Origin: DATJFQ01 sp035495555 | Lineage (GTDB): Bacteria; Acidobacteriota; Vicinamibacteria; Vicinamibacterales; 2-12-FULL-66-21 | Direction: 5' to 3' | DNA length: 24,756 nucleotides | NCBI GenBank assembly: GCA_035495555.1 | Contig: DATJFQ010000091.1 | Location: 1-24,756, forward strand | Shown: one piece after another, positions 14,612 to 23,228 of the stretch | How the letters are laid out: each line of letters begins with the position of its first letter | Numbering within the stretch: the stretch's first letter is position 1 | The notes under the pieces: generated by a model | The model's database searches: none | The model's input: only the letters and a program-made list of their open reading frames with translations | Told to the model about the DNA's origin: nothing | Made by a program: the position numbers and the translations under genes

Positions 14612-16045
14612 GTGGGAATTGACTCTATGTCTGTATCCACACAACTGGTCATCATCGGCGCGGGCCCGGGGGGCTACGCCGCCGCGTTCTATGCGGCAGA
14701 CCGCGGACTGCAAGTCACCCTCGTCGATCCGGAAAAGAACCCTGGCGGCGTGTGCGTCTACCGGGGCTGCATCCCCTCGAAGGCGCTGTTGCATGTCGCG
14801 CAGGTGATCACCGAGTCGCAGCACGCGGCCGACTTCGGCGTGCAGTTCCAGAAGCCGTCCGTCGATCTCGACAAGCTGCGCGGATTCAAGAATGCGGTGG
14901 TGGACAAATTGACGTCGGGCGCCGGTCAGGTCCGCAACCTCCGGAAGGTCCGCCACCTGCAGGGCACGGCCGCGTTTCGCGACGCGCACACGCTGGACGT
15001 CGCGCTGGGGGACGGCGGCACGGAGACCGTCACGTTCGAGCATTGCATCATCGCCACCGGGTCGCGTCCGGCTACCGTTCCGGGGCTCTCGATCGACAGC
15101 CCGCGCGTGATGGACTCGACCGCGGCGCTCGACTTGCCGGACGTCCCGAAGTCGCTGCTCGTTGTCGGCGGCGGCTATATCGGTCTGGAACTCGGGACCG
15201 TCTACGCCGCACTCGGCAGCCGCGTCACCGTCGTCGAAATGACGGACGGCCTGCTGCCCGGCGCGGATCGCGATCTGGTGAACGTTCTTGCGAAGCGCGT
15301 CGAGTCGATGTTCGAGGCGGTCTGGCTGAAGACGAAAGTCGTGTCGATCCGCGCCGGAGAAAATTCGGTAGCGGTGACGTTCGAAGGGGACGCGAAGAAC
15401 GGAGAACAGACGTTCGAACGCGTGCTGATCTCGATCGGCCGCCGCCCGAATTCCTCGATCCCGGGGCTCGACAGGACGAAGGTACAGGTCGACACCCGCG
15501 GGTTCATCGTCGTGGATGACGCGCGCCGGACGGCGGAGCCGTCCATCTACGCCATCGGCGACGTGGCTGGGGAGCCGATGCTCGCGCACAAGGCGTCGCA
15601 CGAAGGCCGCGCGGCGGTTGATGCGATTGCCGGCGATCGCGACGTCGCCTTCGAGCCGCTGGCGATCCCCGCCGTCGTCTTCACGGACCCGGAGATCGCA
15701 TGGGCCGGTCTGACGGAGGCTGACGCCGCAAAGCAGGGCCGCAAGGTCGTGGTGGCGAAGTTTCCGTGGGGCGCCTCCGGACGTGCCATCACGCTCGGCA
15801 GAACCGATGGACTCACGAAACTCGTCATCGACCCTGATACGGAGCGCATCCTGGGCGTCGGGATCTGCGGCGTCGGCGCCGGCGAAATGATCGCCGAAGG
15901 AGTGCTCGCCATCGAGATGGGCGCCACGGCCAAAGACATGGCGATGACGATCCATCCGCACCCGACGCTCACGGAAACCGTGATGGAAGCGGCGGAAGTC
16001 TTCTTCGGCACCGCCACACACGTCTATCGCCCCAAACGCCGTTAG
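14612..16045 (+). CDS. lpdA: Dihydrolipoamide dehydrogenase (E3)
   Basis: A 477-aa flavoprotein that reoxidises the dihydrolipoyl arm of AceF, passing electrons through FAD to NAD+. The FAD motif is VIIGAGPGGYAAA near the N terminus. The redox-active disulfide is CVYRGC in GGVCVYRGCIPSKALL. The NAD-binding motif is VVGGGYIGLELG. A second FAD contact is YAIGDVAGEPMLAHKASHEG and the catalytic His-Glu pair is in HPHPTLTETVMEAAE. All key residues are present. I chose GTG 14612 because of its ribosome-binding site; ATG 14627 would shorten it by five residues. It is 94 bp downstream of aceF and closes the cluster. Confidence 0.96.
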   Translation: MGIDSMSVSTQLVIIGAGPGGYAAAFYAADRGLQVTLVDPEKNPGGVCVYRGCIPSKALLHVAQVITESQHAADFGVQFQKPSVDLDKLRGFKNAVVDKLTSGAGQVRNLRKVRHLQGTAAFRDAHTLDVALGDGGTETVTFEHCIIATGSRPATVPGLSIDSPRVMDSTAALDLPDVPKSLLVVGGGYIGLELGTVYAALGSRVTVVEMTDGLLPGADRDLVNVLAKRVESMFEAVWLKTKVVSIRAGENSVAVTFEGDAKNGEQTFERVLISIGRRPNSSIPGLDRTKVQVDTRGFIVVDDARRTAEPSIYAIGDVAGEPMLAHKASHEGRAAVDAIAGDRDVAFEPLAIPAVVFTDPEIAWAGLTEADAAKQGRKVVVAKFPWGASGRAITLGRTDGLTKLVIDPDTERILGVGICGVGAGEMIAEGVLAIEMGATAKDMAMTIHPHPTLTETVMEAAEVFFGTATHVYRPKRR

Positions 16046-16150
16046 CCGCTGGCCGTTGGCGGTCTGCCGTTCGATGGACGGCAACTCGCAACTCTCAACT
16101 CGCAAACTGGCTGCTGGAACCGGACGGCCGGGAACTGGCAGCTTGCCCGC
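16046..16150. repeat. Mixed short repeats (CAACTCG and related heptamers)
   Basis: After lpdA the sequence has imperfect GCCGTTGGC-like units, then 7-bp spaced CAACTCG, CAACTCT, CAACTCG (16082-16102) running into GGGAACTGG-type units. No gene is evident. It precedes the amt promoter. Confidence 0.65.
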
Positions 16151-16163
16151 TCGCGGAAAGCTG

Positions 16164-16169
16164 TAAACT
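16164..16169 (+). promoter_or_regulatory. -10-like box (TAAACT) of amt
   Basis: TAAACT is preceded by TTGCCC at 16143-16148 with a short 15-bp spacer and followed by GGAG at 16080-type spacing: GGAG at 16180-16183, 7 nt before the ATG. This is a conventional leadered arrangement. No clear sigma-54 (GG-N10-GC) element is obvious here, although amt genes are often nitrogen regulated. Confidence 0.4.
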
Positions 16170-16190
16170 TTCGCCGAACGGAGTTGCTCC

Positions 16191-17543
16191 ATGCGGCGCA
16201 TGATTCCGCTGATCCTTCTCGCGTCCGTCTGCGTGCTGGCGCTCCTCGTCCCTTCGTCGCCGCCGCTCGTCGCCGGCGGTCCAGCCGTTGCCGGCGACGT
16301 CGCCTGGATGATGACCGCTGCCGGTCTCGTGCTGCTCATGACTCCGGGCCTGTGTTTCTTTTACGGCGGCATGGTCCAGAAGAAGAACGTCATTTCGACG
16401 ATGCTGCAGAGCGTGATGGCGATGGTCGTCATCAGCATCGTCTGGGTCGTCGTGGGCTTCAGCCTCGCATTCGGCGACGATATCGGCGGCGTCATCGGGA
16501 ATCCGGCCACGTTCTTCATGTTCCGCCACGTGGGTGCCGCAACCGATCCGGCGCTGGCCCCGACGATCCCGCTCGTGCTGTTCGCCTTCTTTCACCTGAA
16601 GTTCGCGATTATCACGCCGGCGCTCATCACCGGCTCGTTCGCGGAGCGCGTGCGCTTCTGGGCGGTGGTCACCTTCACCGTGCTGTTCAGTCTGCTGATC
16701 TACTGTCCGCTCGCGCACGCGACGTGGCACCCCGACGGCTTCCTGCATCGCTGGGGCGCGCTGGACTTCGCGGGTGGCACGGTGGTTCATACGTCGGCCG
16801 GGATGGCGGCGCTGGCGGGCGCACTGGTGTTCGGACGCCGCAAGCTGCACGAGACCGGCGGCGAACACGTGCCCGCCAACATCCCGTTCGTGATCCTGGG
16901 GACCGGAATGTTGTGGTTCGGCTGGTTCGGTTTCAACGCCGGATCCGCGCTCGCCGCATCCGGGCAGGCGGCGCTGGCCTTCGCGACCACGAATACCGCC
17001 TCGGCAGCCGCGGCGTTCGCCTGGATCGCGTTCGACCTCTTGCGCGGAAGAAAAGCGTCGGCGCTTGGCGCATGCATCGGCGCGGTCGTCGGGCTGGTCG
17101 CAATCACTCCAGCCGCCGGCTACGTCTCGGTCGCCCAGAGTCTCGTGATCGGCACCGTCGCCAGCATCATCAGCAACGTCGCGGTGTACTGGAAGTCGCG
17201 CTCGTCGCTCGACGACACGCTTGACGTATTCCCGTGCCACGGTGTCGGCGGGATGGTCGGAATGGTACTGACCGGGGTGTTTGCCGCGAACGTGGGGCTC
17301 GTTCACGGGCAGACGCACGTTTTCGTCGTGCAGATCGTCACCCTGGCGATTGCCGCGCCATTTGCGCTACTGGGATCGTGGGTGCTCTACCGCCTCACCG
17401 ACGCGCTCATTCCGCTGCGAGTCAGCGAGCGGCAGGAGCTGATGGGGCTCGACCTCACGCAGCACGACGAAACCGTGAGTTCACGCGGTGTGCGCGCCGC
17501 GCTGGAGGCGATTCAGGGAGAACTGTTTGCGGATCGACCTTGA
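16191..17543 (+). CDS. amt: Ammonium transporter, Amt family
   Basis: A 450-aa inner-membrane channel for ammonium. A signal-like N terminus (MRRMIPLILLASVCVLALLV) is followed by about 11 hydrophobic segments. Family residues can be recognised: the Phe-gate region FAIITPALITGSFAERV, Asp and the first pore His in LDFAGGTVVHTSAGMAAL, GWFGFNAGSAL, and the second pore His in DVFPCHGVGGMVG. The C-terminal tail (DLTQHDETVSSRGV) resembles the cytoplasmic GlnB/GlnK-binding tail. No glnK lies next to it, so PII control would need a gene elsewhere. Confidence 0.95.
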   Translation: MRRMIPLILLASVCVLALLVPSSPPLVAGGPAVAGDVAWMMTAAGLVLLMTPGLCFFYGGMVQKKNVISTMLQSVMAMVVISIVWVVVGFSLAFGDDIGGVIGNPATFFMFRHVGAATDPALAPTIPLVLFAFFHLKFAIITPALITGSFAERVRFWAVVTFTVLFSLLIYCPLAHATWHPDGFLHRWGALDFAGGTVVHTSAGMAALAGALVFGRRKLHETGGEHVPANIPFVILGTGMLWFGWFGFNAGSALAASGQAALAFATTNTASAAAAFAWIAFDLLRGRKASALGACIGAVVGLVAITPAAGYVSVAQSLVIGTVASIISNVAVYWKSRSSLDDTLDVFPCHGVGGMVGMVLTGVFAANVGLVHGQTHVFVVQIVTLAIAAPFALLGSWVLYRLTDALIPLRVSERQELMGLDLTQHDETVSSRGVRAALEAIQGELFADRP

Positions 17544-17564
17544 CTCCCAATTCCGATTGGGAGT
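17543..17564 (+). terminator. Hairpin directly after amt
   Basis: ACTCCCAAT, a 4-nt loop and ATTGGGAGT form a perfect 9-bp stem starting at the last base of the amt stop codon. No U-tract follows, so it may stabilise the mRNA end rather than terminate. The right arm is the first unit of the TTGGGAA repeats. Confidence 0.5.
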
Positions 17565-17584
17565 TGGGAATTGGGAATTGGGAA
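17557..17584 (+). repeat. Heptamer tandem repeat TTGGGAR x4
   Basis: Units TTGGGAG, TTGGGAA, TTGGGAA, TTGGGAA follow each other exactly and end 16 bp before the stop of the convergent lipoprotein gene. Confidence 0.9.
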
Positions 17585-17600
17585 TTAATGTGTTCTCTCT

Positions 17601-18167
17601 CTACTTGCCCTCACACGTATCTGACAACTCTTTCACGTGCTCGACCGACAGGCGCGGCGCCGTGCCATTCGCGTCGGCTCCGTTGGGCGCGGCGGTCGCG
17701 GGGGGAACGCTTCGAACCGGGCTGGAGCTGGCGTCGCGGCCGGAGCGTTCGAACTTCTGCTTCTCCGTTCCTTCATGGCCGGCGGTGCCGAGGGTGTTGA
17801 CGCCCGAGTCGCGAATGGTTCCGATCACCTCGACGCGCTTGCCCAGATAGCTGTCGAGGTTCGCGTCCTTCGATCCCACGAGACGTACCCACGTCCCGTT
17901 CGCGATGGGCGGATTCTGCATCGTCTCCTGTCCATTCGGCTGCGTCGCCGGCGGGGGCAGGACGACGTCGCGGAGGATGAAGTCGCCGTCCGGGCGCATC
18001 CCGGGCGCCACGCAGCCATCGAGCTTGATGTTCTGAGCCGCCGGTCCGGAGCCGCGACCGCCTTCGGTGGCGTATCGCCCGTGGTCCGGGTTATTGCCTT
18101 CGCCGCAGGCCGCTGCGAGCGCGGCGACTGCGACGGCGATGACGAGGTGAGAAGCGTGATTTCGCAT
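17601..18167 (-). CDS. Predicted lipoprotein, OB-fold-like hypothetical
   Basis: A 188-aa protein starting MRNHASHLVIAVAVAALAAAC, where LAAAC is a lipobox, so it is predicted to be acylated at that cysteine and attached to a membrane. A flexible Gly/Asn-rich stretch follows. Then comes a domain with DGCVAPG, DFILRDVV, GTWVRLVGS and YLGKRVEVIGTI, ending in LSVEHVKELSDTC. The alternation of short strands with GKRVEVIGTI suggests an OB-like barrel, and the two cysteines (DGCV, SDTC) may pair. I do not know its function. A longer frame to 18212 exists, but the lipobox geometry supports 18167. It lies 41 bp after the uracil-DNA glycosylase gene on the same strand. Confidence 0.78.
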   Translation of the reverse strand: MRNHASHLVIAVAVAALAAACGEGNNPDHGRYATEGGRGSGPAAQNIKLDGCVAPGMRPDGDFILRDVVLPPPATQPNGQETMQNPPIANGTWVRLVGSKDANLDSYLGKRVEVIGTIRDSGVNTLGTAGHEGTEKQKFERSGRDASSSPVRSVPPATAAPNGADANGTAPRLSVEHVKELSDTCEGK

Positions 18168-18208
18168 GTCGAATGTCCTGCCAGCATACTTGCAAGATCC
18201 GTTGCGTT

Positions 18209-18925
18209 TCAATGGTTCAGCTCACGTCGCGCCAGCCGGAACACGGACTCGAGCATGTGCGGCGTGAGCGTCCCGGTGTTCGTGTTCTGACGACTGGGGT
18301 GATACGACGCGATCACCGTCAGGCCCGACGTCCGATGCAGCCCACCGTGCTGGAATCGCGGCTTCGGCCGGACCTGAACGCCGCGCGAGGCCAGCAGCCG
18401 CCACGCCGCATCGAACCCGATGCGCCCGAGGCATAACACCACGCGCAGGCGCGTCAGCGCGGCCGCCTCGGCAACCAGGTGTGGATGGCACGCGGCGATC
18501 TCGGCCGGCTGGGGCTTGTTGTCAGGCGGCGCGCACCGCACGGCGGCGGCGATATACGCATCCTGCAGTGCGAGTCCGTCTTCCACGCGCTGTGACGTCG
18601 GGATGTTCGCGAAACCCGCGGCGTGCATCGCGCGCATCAGGAAGTCACCCGAACCGTCGCCGGTGAACACGCGTCCCGTGCGGTTGGCGCCGTGCGCGGC
18701 CGGTGCCAGTCCGAGCACCAGCAGCCGCGCGCAGGGATCGCCGAACCCGGGTACGGGCTTTCCCCAGTAGACGTCGTTGCGATGCGCGCGCTTGCGCGTC
18801 CGCGCGACCTCAGTGCAGTACGCGCGCAGCCGATTGCATCGGTTGCAGTCGATGATCTGCTGGTGAATTTCAGTGAGGGAAGTGCTGCCGGCCGATGGTC
18901 CCAAAATCAAAGAATCGACAATCAA
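18209..18925 (-). CDS. Uracil-DNA glycosylase, family 5 (UdgB-like)
   Basis: A 238-aa iron-sulfur DNA repair enzyme that removes uracil (and often other deaminated bases) from DNA. The signature GLAPAAHGANRTGRVFTGD (72-90) is that of family 5 UdgB, and the second active-site motif is SYHPSRQNTNTG. Four likely cluster ligands are Cys27 and Cys30 (DCNRC), the Cys of AVRCAPPDNKP and the Cys of AACHPHL. There is no ATG or GTG near the N terminus. The start shown is a TTG at 18925 inside the CAATCTG repeat; TTG at 18910 or 18904 are alternatives. It follows lipA by 15 bp. Confidence 0.9.
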   Translation of the reverse strand: MIVDSLILGPSAGSTSLTEIHQQIIDCNRCNRLRAYCTEVARTRKRAHRNDVYWGKPVPGFGDPCARLLVLGLAPAAHGANRTGRVFTGDGSGDFLMRAMHAAGFANIPTSQRVEDGLALQDAYIAAAVRCAPPDNKPQPAEIAACHPHLVAEAAALTRLRVVLCLGRIGFDAAWRLLASRGVQVRPKPRFQHGGLHRTSGLTVIASYHPSRQNTNTGTLTPHMLESVFRLARRELNH

Positions 18926-18957
18926 TCTGCAATCTGCAATCTAAAGTCTGCAATTCT
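18923..18957 (-). repeat. CAATCTG heptamers spanning lipA stop and uracil-DNA glycosylase start
   Basis: Five 7-bp units (plus-strand CAATCTG, CAATCTG, CAATCTA, AAGTCTG, CAATTCT) encode the last residues and stop of lipA and the proposed TTG start of the next gene. Confidence 0.88.
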
Positions 18958-19879
18958 CGAGCGCCTGGGTTTGCTCGTGCGCGTGATACGAACTCCTGAC
19001 GAGCGGGCCGGACTCGACGTGGCCAAAACCGAGTTCGAGACCGATGCGCTTCAGCTCATCGAACTCCGCCGGCGTGTAGTAGCGCTCCATCGGCAGATTG
19101 GCGAGCGACGGACGGAGATACTGGCCGATCGTGACAATCGACACGCCCGCGGCGCGTAGATCGGCCAGCACCTGGACGAGTTCCTCCCAGTGTTCGCCGA
19201 GGCCTACCATCAGCCCGGATTTCGTCGGGATGTCGGGCGCCAGTTCGCGCGAGCGGCGGAGGACGCCGAGCGCGCGCTCGTAGCGGCCGCCCGGCCGCGC
19301 CGTGCGATAGAGGCGAGGGACCGTTTCGATGTTGTGGTTGAGCACGTCGGGTCTTGCGTCGAGCACTATCCGCAGCGCCGCCGGATCCCCCTGAAAATCA
19401 GGGATCAGCACTTCGATCCGCGTATCCGGCATCCGAAGGCGGGTTTCCGCAATCGTGCGCGCGAACTGCGTGGCGCCAAAGTCGGCGAGGTCGTCTCTGT
19501 CGACGGAGGTGACGACAACGTAGTCGAGGGCCATCGCGTGGATGGCGCTGGCGACTTTCACGGGTTCGGCTGCATCAGCGGACTTTGGCGTGCCGTGGAT
19601 GACATTGCAGTATCCGCACGAACGCGTGCACGTGTCGCCCAGGATCATGAAGGTCGCCGTCCCGTGATGCCAGCACTCGCCGATGTTCGGGCAGTTGGCT
19701 TCCTCGCACACTGTGTGCAGGCCCAGCTCGCGCATGATGCCCTTGAGCCGGAGGTAGTTCTCCGACCCCGGCGCACGCACCTTCAGCCACTCGGGCTTGG
19801 GCTGGCGCGGCGGTGCCTCGGTCTCCAGCACGCGCTTCTTCCTGCCGCGAATGAAATTGAGGGGAACGCTCTGCACCAC
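18941..19879 (-). CDS. lipA: Lipoyl synthase
   Basis: A 312-aa radical SAM enzyme that inserts two sulfurs into protein-bound octanoyl groups to form lipoyl, the cofactor carried by AceF. The auxiliary cluster motif is Cys58-x4-Cys63-x5-Cys69 (CEEANCPNIGEC), the radical SAM motif is Cys84-x3-Cys88-x2-Cys91 (CTRSCGYC), and the conserved serine is in RSSYHA near the C terminus. The last five residues (ENCRL) and the TAG stop are read from CAATCTG-type repeats. No lipB lies in the window. The start is one of two adjacent GTG codons (19879 or 19876); TATAAT ends 5 nt before the first, implying a leaderless mRNA. Confidence 0.95.
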   Translation of the reverse strand: MVQSVPLNFIRGRKKRVLETEAPPRQPKPEWLKVRAPGSENYLRLKGIMRELGLHTVCEEANCPNIGECWHHGTATFMILGDTCTRSCGYCNVIHGTPKSADAAEPVKVASAIHAMALDYVVVTSVDRDDLADFGATQFARTIAETRLRMPDTRIEVLIPDFQGDPAALRIVLDARPDVLNHNIETVPRLYRTARPGGRYERALGVLRRSRELAPDIPTKSGLMVGLGEHWEELVQVLADLRAAGVSIVTIGQYLRPSLANLPMERYYTPAEFDELKRIGLELGFGHVESGPLVRSSYHAHEQTQALENCRL

Positions 19880-19884
19880 CTCTC

Positions 19885-19892
19885 ATTATACT
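19885..19892. promoter_or_regulatory. Shared bidirectional -10 element ATTATACT (lipA / UPF0173 gene)
   Basis: On the minus strand TATAAT (19890 to 19885) is 5 nt from the lipA GTG. On the plus strand TATACT (19887-19892) is 6 nt from the ATG at 19899. The octamer is identical to the one at 2026-2033. No -35 or Shine-Dalgarno is visible on either side, and the whole divergent intergenic gap is only 19 bp. Confidence 0.7.
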
Positions 19893-19898
19893 TTTCGA

Positions 19899-20594
19899 AT
19901 GAGCGCTCTTTCGATTACCTGGTACGGACACGCGAGCTTCCTGCTGACGACGCCGGGCGGCCGGCGTATCGTTTTCGACCCCTGGCTGACCAACCCGAAA
20001 GCGCCTGCCGGCGCCCGGATCGACAAGGCCGATCTGATCTGCGTCTCGCACGGCCACTCTGATCACACCACGGACGTCGTGTCGATCGCGCGCGCGACCG
20101 GCGCGCCGGTCGTCGCGATCTTCGAGCTGGCAACCTACTTCGAGGGTAAGGGCCTGAAGGACACGATCGGCATGAACATCGGGGGAACGGTCGACGTAAA
20201 GGGGCTCGAGATCACGATGACGCCGGCCGTCCATTCGAGCGGAGTAATGGAAGACGGCCAGAGCATCTACCTCGGCGAACCGGCCGGCTACGTCGTGCGC
20301 CTCGAAGACGGCCGCGCGCTCTACTTCGCCGGCGATACGGCGCTCTTCGGAGACATGCGTCTGATTCGGGAGATGCACGCGCCTGAGATCGCGTTTCTGC
20401 CGATCGGCGATCACTACACGATGGGACCGGCGGCCGCGGCCAGGGCCGTCGAGATGCTCGGCGTCCGGCAGGTGGTGCCGATGCACTACGGCACGTTTCC
20501 CGCGTTGACAGGTACGCCAGAAGAACTGAAGAAGCTCGTCGAACCACGCGGCGTCGATGTCCTGGTCCTGCAACCTGGGGAAACGGCACAATAG
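19899..20594 (+). CDS. UPF0173 metal-dependent hydrolase (metallo-beta-lactamase fold)
   Basis: A 231-aa protein of the metallo-beta-lactamase superfamily, UPF0173/YtkL-like. It opens with SITWYGHASFLLTTPGGRRI and contains the two-metal motif SHGHSDHTTD, an internal metal-ligand His in TPAVHSSG, FAGDTALFGDM and a C-terminal VVPMHYGTF. Fold and metal binding are well supported; the substrate is unknown for this family. The ATG at 19899 is chosen because the fold starts there and the -10 box ends 6 nt before it; the longer frame from 19797 would read through lipA antisense. It is followed by the long heptamer block leading to the ADOP permease. Confidence 0.92.
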   Translation: MSALSITWYGHASFLLTTPGGRRIVFDPWLTNPKAPAGARIDKADLICVSHGHSDHTTDVVSIARATGAPVVAIFELATYFEGKGLKDTIGMNIGGTVDVKGLEITMTPAVHSSGVMEDGQSIYLGEPAGYVVRLEDGRALYFAGDTALFGDMRLIREMHAPEIAFLPIGDHYTMGPAAAARAVEMLGVRQVVPMHYGTFPALTGTPEELKKLVEPRGVDVLVLQPGETAQ

Positions 20595-20611
20595 AACCGA
20601 AGTAGCCGGTT

Positions 20612-20744
20612 GCCAGTCATCAGTTACCAGTTCCCAGTTCCCAGTGCCCAGTTGTGAACTGTCAACTGGCAACTGGAAACTGGTGACTGGTGACTGAGAA
20701 CTGGCAACTGAGAACTGGCAACTGGCAACTGGGAACTGGTGACT
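20612..20744. repeat. Phase-coherent heptamer array, 19 units, inverted halves
   Basis: Nineteen consecutive 7-bp units without a phase break. The first six are of CCAGTT type (20612-20653) and the remaining thirteen are of AACTGG/GACTGG type. The halves are reverse complements and can form a hairpin. The last unit, GGTGACT (20738-20744), contains the GTG used as the start codon of the downstream permease. Confidence 0.93.
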
Positions 20745-23228
20745 GATTTCAGTTACGCGCTCCGCTCTTTGTTCCGCGCGCCTGGATTCACGATCAGCGC
20801 GGTCCTTGCGCTCGCGTTGGGCATTGGCGGCAACACGGCCGTGTTCTCCGTCGTCTACGCCGTCCTGCTCGCGCCGCCGCCCTATCCCGATTCGCAACGG
20901 CTCGTGCGGCTCTACGAGACGAATGCGGCGAGCGGTGTGGGAAGGAGTGAAGTGTCGGCCGGCACGTTCGTCGATTGGCGGGCGCGCAGCCGCACACTCG
21001 AGGGGCTTGCCGCGTACAGCACGCCGCTTGGCGGCGAAACCCTCTGGACGGTGGGTGAGCGCGTGCACGTCGTGCGGATCAGCGCCGTGTCGCCCGCACT
21101 CTTTCCCTTGCTCGGAGTTCAGCCGATTCTTGGCGCCGGACTCAGGCCCGAAGACCAGACGCCGCCAAACGGTTCGCCGGGTCAATTCGTGATCAGCTAC
21201 GGATTGTGGCAGCGAATCTTCGGTGGGGATCCTGGCGTGATCGGCCGCCGGATCATGATCGAAGGACGGCTGCCGCGCGAGATCGTGGGTGTCATGCCTC
21301 GCGGGTTTGCATTCCCCGAGCGCACCGAGGCCTGGACGAGCCTTCCGATGACGTCAGTGGCGCCGTCGCGGCGCCGCAATGTGACGTTTCAGGCGCTCGC
21401 ACGCCTGGCGCCTGGCGCCACGATCGAGAGCGCCCAGCGTGAACTGCAGGACATCTCCCGACAACTCGAAACGGAGCAGCCGGCCAGCAACGCGGGGTGG
21501 AGCGCTGACGTGCGACCGCTCGCCGGAGCCGATGCCGGCGCGGCGCGGTTTGCGCTCGAAGCGCTGATGGCCGCCGTCGCTGGCGTCCTGCTCATCGGCT
21601 GCGCGAACGTGGCGAACCTGCTGCTGGCGCGCGCGACTGCACGCCGCCGTGAGATGGCCGTCCGAGTCGCGCTCGGCGCGGGGGCAGGCCGGGTCGTTCG
21701 GCTGTTCCTTGCTGAAGCTGCGATGGTCAGCGGTGCGGGCGTCGTCGCCGGCCTTGCGCTGGGAAAATGGCTGGCCGGGGTGCTCGTGCATCTCGCGCCG
21801 CCCGATGTTCCGGGCCTCGCCCATGTCGGCATGAACGGCGGCGTGTTCGCGTTCGCCGCTGCACTTGGACTCTTCACGACGGCGGCGACCGGCGTCGCGC
21901 CGGCGCTGCACGCCATTCGTGCCGACGTCCGCGGCACGAGGCCGGATCTCCGTTCGGCGACCGATCGCGGAACCGCGCTTCGCCGATGGATCGTGGCTGG
22001 AGAAATCTCGGTCGTTGTCTTGCTCCTTACCAGTGCGCTGCTGCTGCTCCGCACGTTCGTGAAATTGCGCGGTGTCGATCTCGGGTTCGATAGCAGCCAG
22101 ATCGCGGAGGTCGAGGCGCGCTGGCCGATCGGTACGCTCTTCGGGACCGGCGGCCGCGGCCAGCAGTGGCCGCGGGTGCAGCGCGCCGCCGACGGCCTGA
22201 TTGAATCGGTGGCATCGCTGCCGGGCGTGGAGGCCGTCGGCCTCATTACCGAGCCCCCATTGACCGGCGGCGACACCGCCGGAACCGGCTGGAGGGCGGA
22301 TGCCGCAGGTGCACACGGCATGAACCCCCCCTCGGATCCGCGGGACCTGCTGAAAGCGGACGTTGCCGTCGTCAGCCCCGGTTACTTTGCGGCGCTGCGG
22401 ATTCCCGTGCTGCGCGGACGCAAGTTCACGGCGGCGGACCGTTTCACGGACGATCAGCTGATCAATCCGGCGCTGCCGCGGTCCGGCGTCGTGATCGTCA
22501 ACGCAGCGCTGGCGTCCAGATACTTTCCCGGCGAAGACCCGGTCGGTCATTCGCTGGTCGTTCCCGATTTAGGGGCCTTTGCTGCCGTGCGGACGATCAT
22601 CGGTGTGGTCGGAGACGTCCGGGCCCATGCGGTGGACCAGGCACCCGGACCGACCGTTTTCATTCCGCACGCGCAGAATCCCGACGTCATCCGGCCATCG
22701 CTCGTCGTCCGCTCGAGCCTCCCGTTCACAGCCGTCGCCGAATCCGTCCGGCAGCGAATCGCCGAATACGATCCGAGGCTTCTCGTTCTCCGCATCCGTC
22801 CGATGGACGACGTGGTGTCGGGCGCGCTGTCGCGCCCGCGCTTCAATCTGCTGCTGCTTTCGTCGTTCGCGCTCGTCGCGCTCGCGCTGTCGGCAATCGG
22901 GATCTACGGCGTCGTCGCGTACCTCGTCACGCTGCGGACGCGCGAAATAGGCATCCGTCTGGCGCTCGGGGCAGCCGCGGGCGACGTGCTGCAGTGGATG
23001 ATCCGCGACGGCATGATTCCGGTTGCGGGCGGCGCGCTCGCGGGCGTGGGCGCGAGCGTGCTCGCCGCGCGCGCGATCCGCTCGCTGCTGTTCGGCGTGT
23101 CACCAACCGATCCCGTGAGCCTGGCCGGCGCACCGTTGCTGCTCGTCGTCGTCGCGCTCCTCGCGTGCTACCTGCCCGCGCGCCGCGCGCTGGCCGTCGA
23201 TCCGATCGTCGCGCTCCGCGACGAATAG
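20739..23228 (+). CDS. ADOP-type MacB/FtsX permease
   Basis: An 829-aa membrane protein of the acidobacterial duplicated orphan permease class. It has an N-terminal transmembrane helix (FTISAVLALALGIGGNTAVFS), a large periplasmic MacB-core-like domain, FtsX-type transmembrane helices at about 275-390, a second periplasmic domain (about 440-690) and a second FtsX block at the C terminus (LLLLSSFALVALALSAIGIYG, then REIGIRLALGAAAGDVL). No ATPase gene is adjacent, as expected for 'orphan' members. The transported substrate is unknown. The start GTG lies inside the heptamer array. Typical members have a few more residues before YALR, so the original start may have been lost. Confidence 0.92.
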   Translation: MTDFSYALRSLFRAPGFTISAVLALALGIGGNTAVFSVVYAVLLAPPPYPDSQRLVRLYETNAASGVGRSEVSAGTFVDWRARSRTLEGLAAYSTPLGGETLWTVGERVHVVRISAVSPALFPLLGVQPILGAGLRPEDQTPPNGSPGQFVISYGLWQRIFGGDPGVIGRRIMIEGRLPREIVGVMPRGFAFPERTEAWTSLPMTSVAPSRRRNVTFQALARLAPGATIESAQRELQDISRQLETEQPASNAGWSADVRPLAGADAGAARFALEALMAAVAGVLLIGCANVANLLLARATARRREMAVRVALGAGAGRVVRLFLAEAAMVSGAGVVAGLALGKWLAGVLVHLAPPDVPGLAHVGMNGGVFAFAAALGLFTTAATGVAPALHAIRADVRGTRPDLRSATDRGTALRRWIVAGEISVVVLLLTSALLLLRTFVKLRGVDLGFDSSQIAEVEARWPIGTLFGTGGRGQQWPRVQRAADGLIESVASLPGVEAVGLITEPPLTGGDTAGTGWRADAAGAHGMNPPSDPRDLLKADVAVVSPGYFAALRIPVLRGRKFTAADRFTDDQLINPALPRSGVVIVNAALASRYFPGEDPVGHSLVVPDLGAFAAVRTIIGVVGDVRAHAVDQAPGPTVFIPHAQNPDVIRPSLVVRSSLPFTAVAESVRQRIAEYDPRLLVLRIRPMDDVVSGALSRPRFNLLLLSSFALVALALSAIGIYGVVAYLVTLRTREIGIRLALGAAAGDVLQWMIRDGMIPVAGGALAGVGASVLAARAIRSLLFGVSPTDPVSLAGAPLLLVVVALLACYLPARRALAVDPIVALRDE

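Noticed and set aside
16095..17318. A 407-codon minus-strand frame over amt
   Set aside because: The translation is Arg/His/Asp-rich and antisense to a clear Amt transporter.
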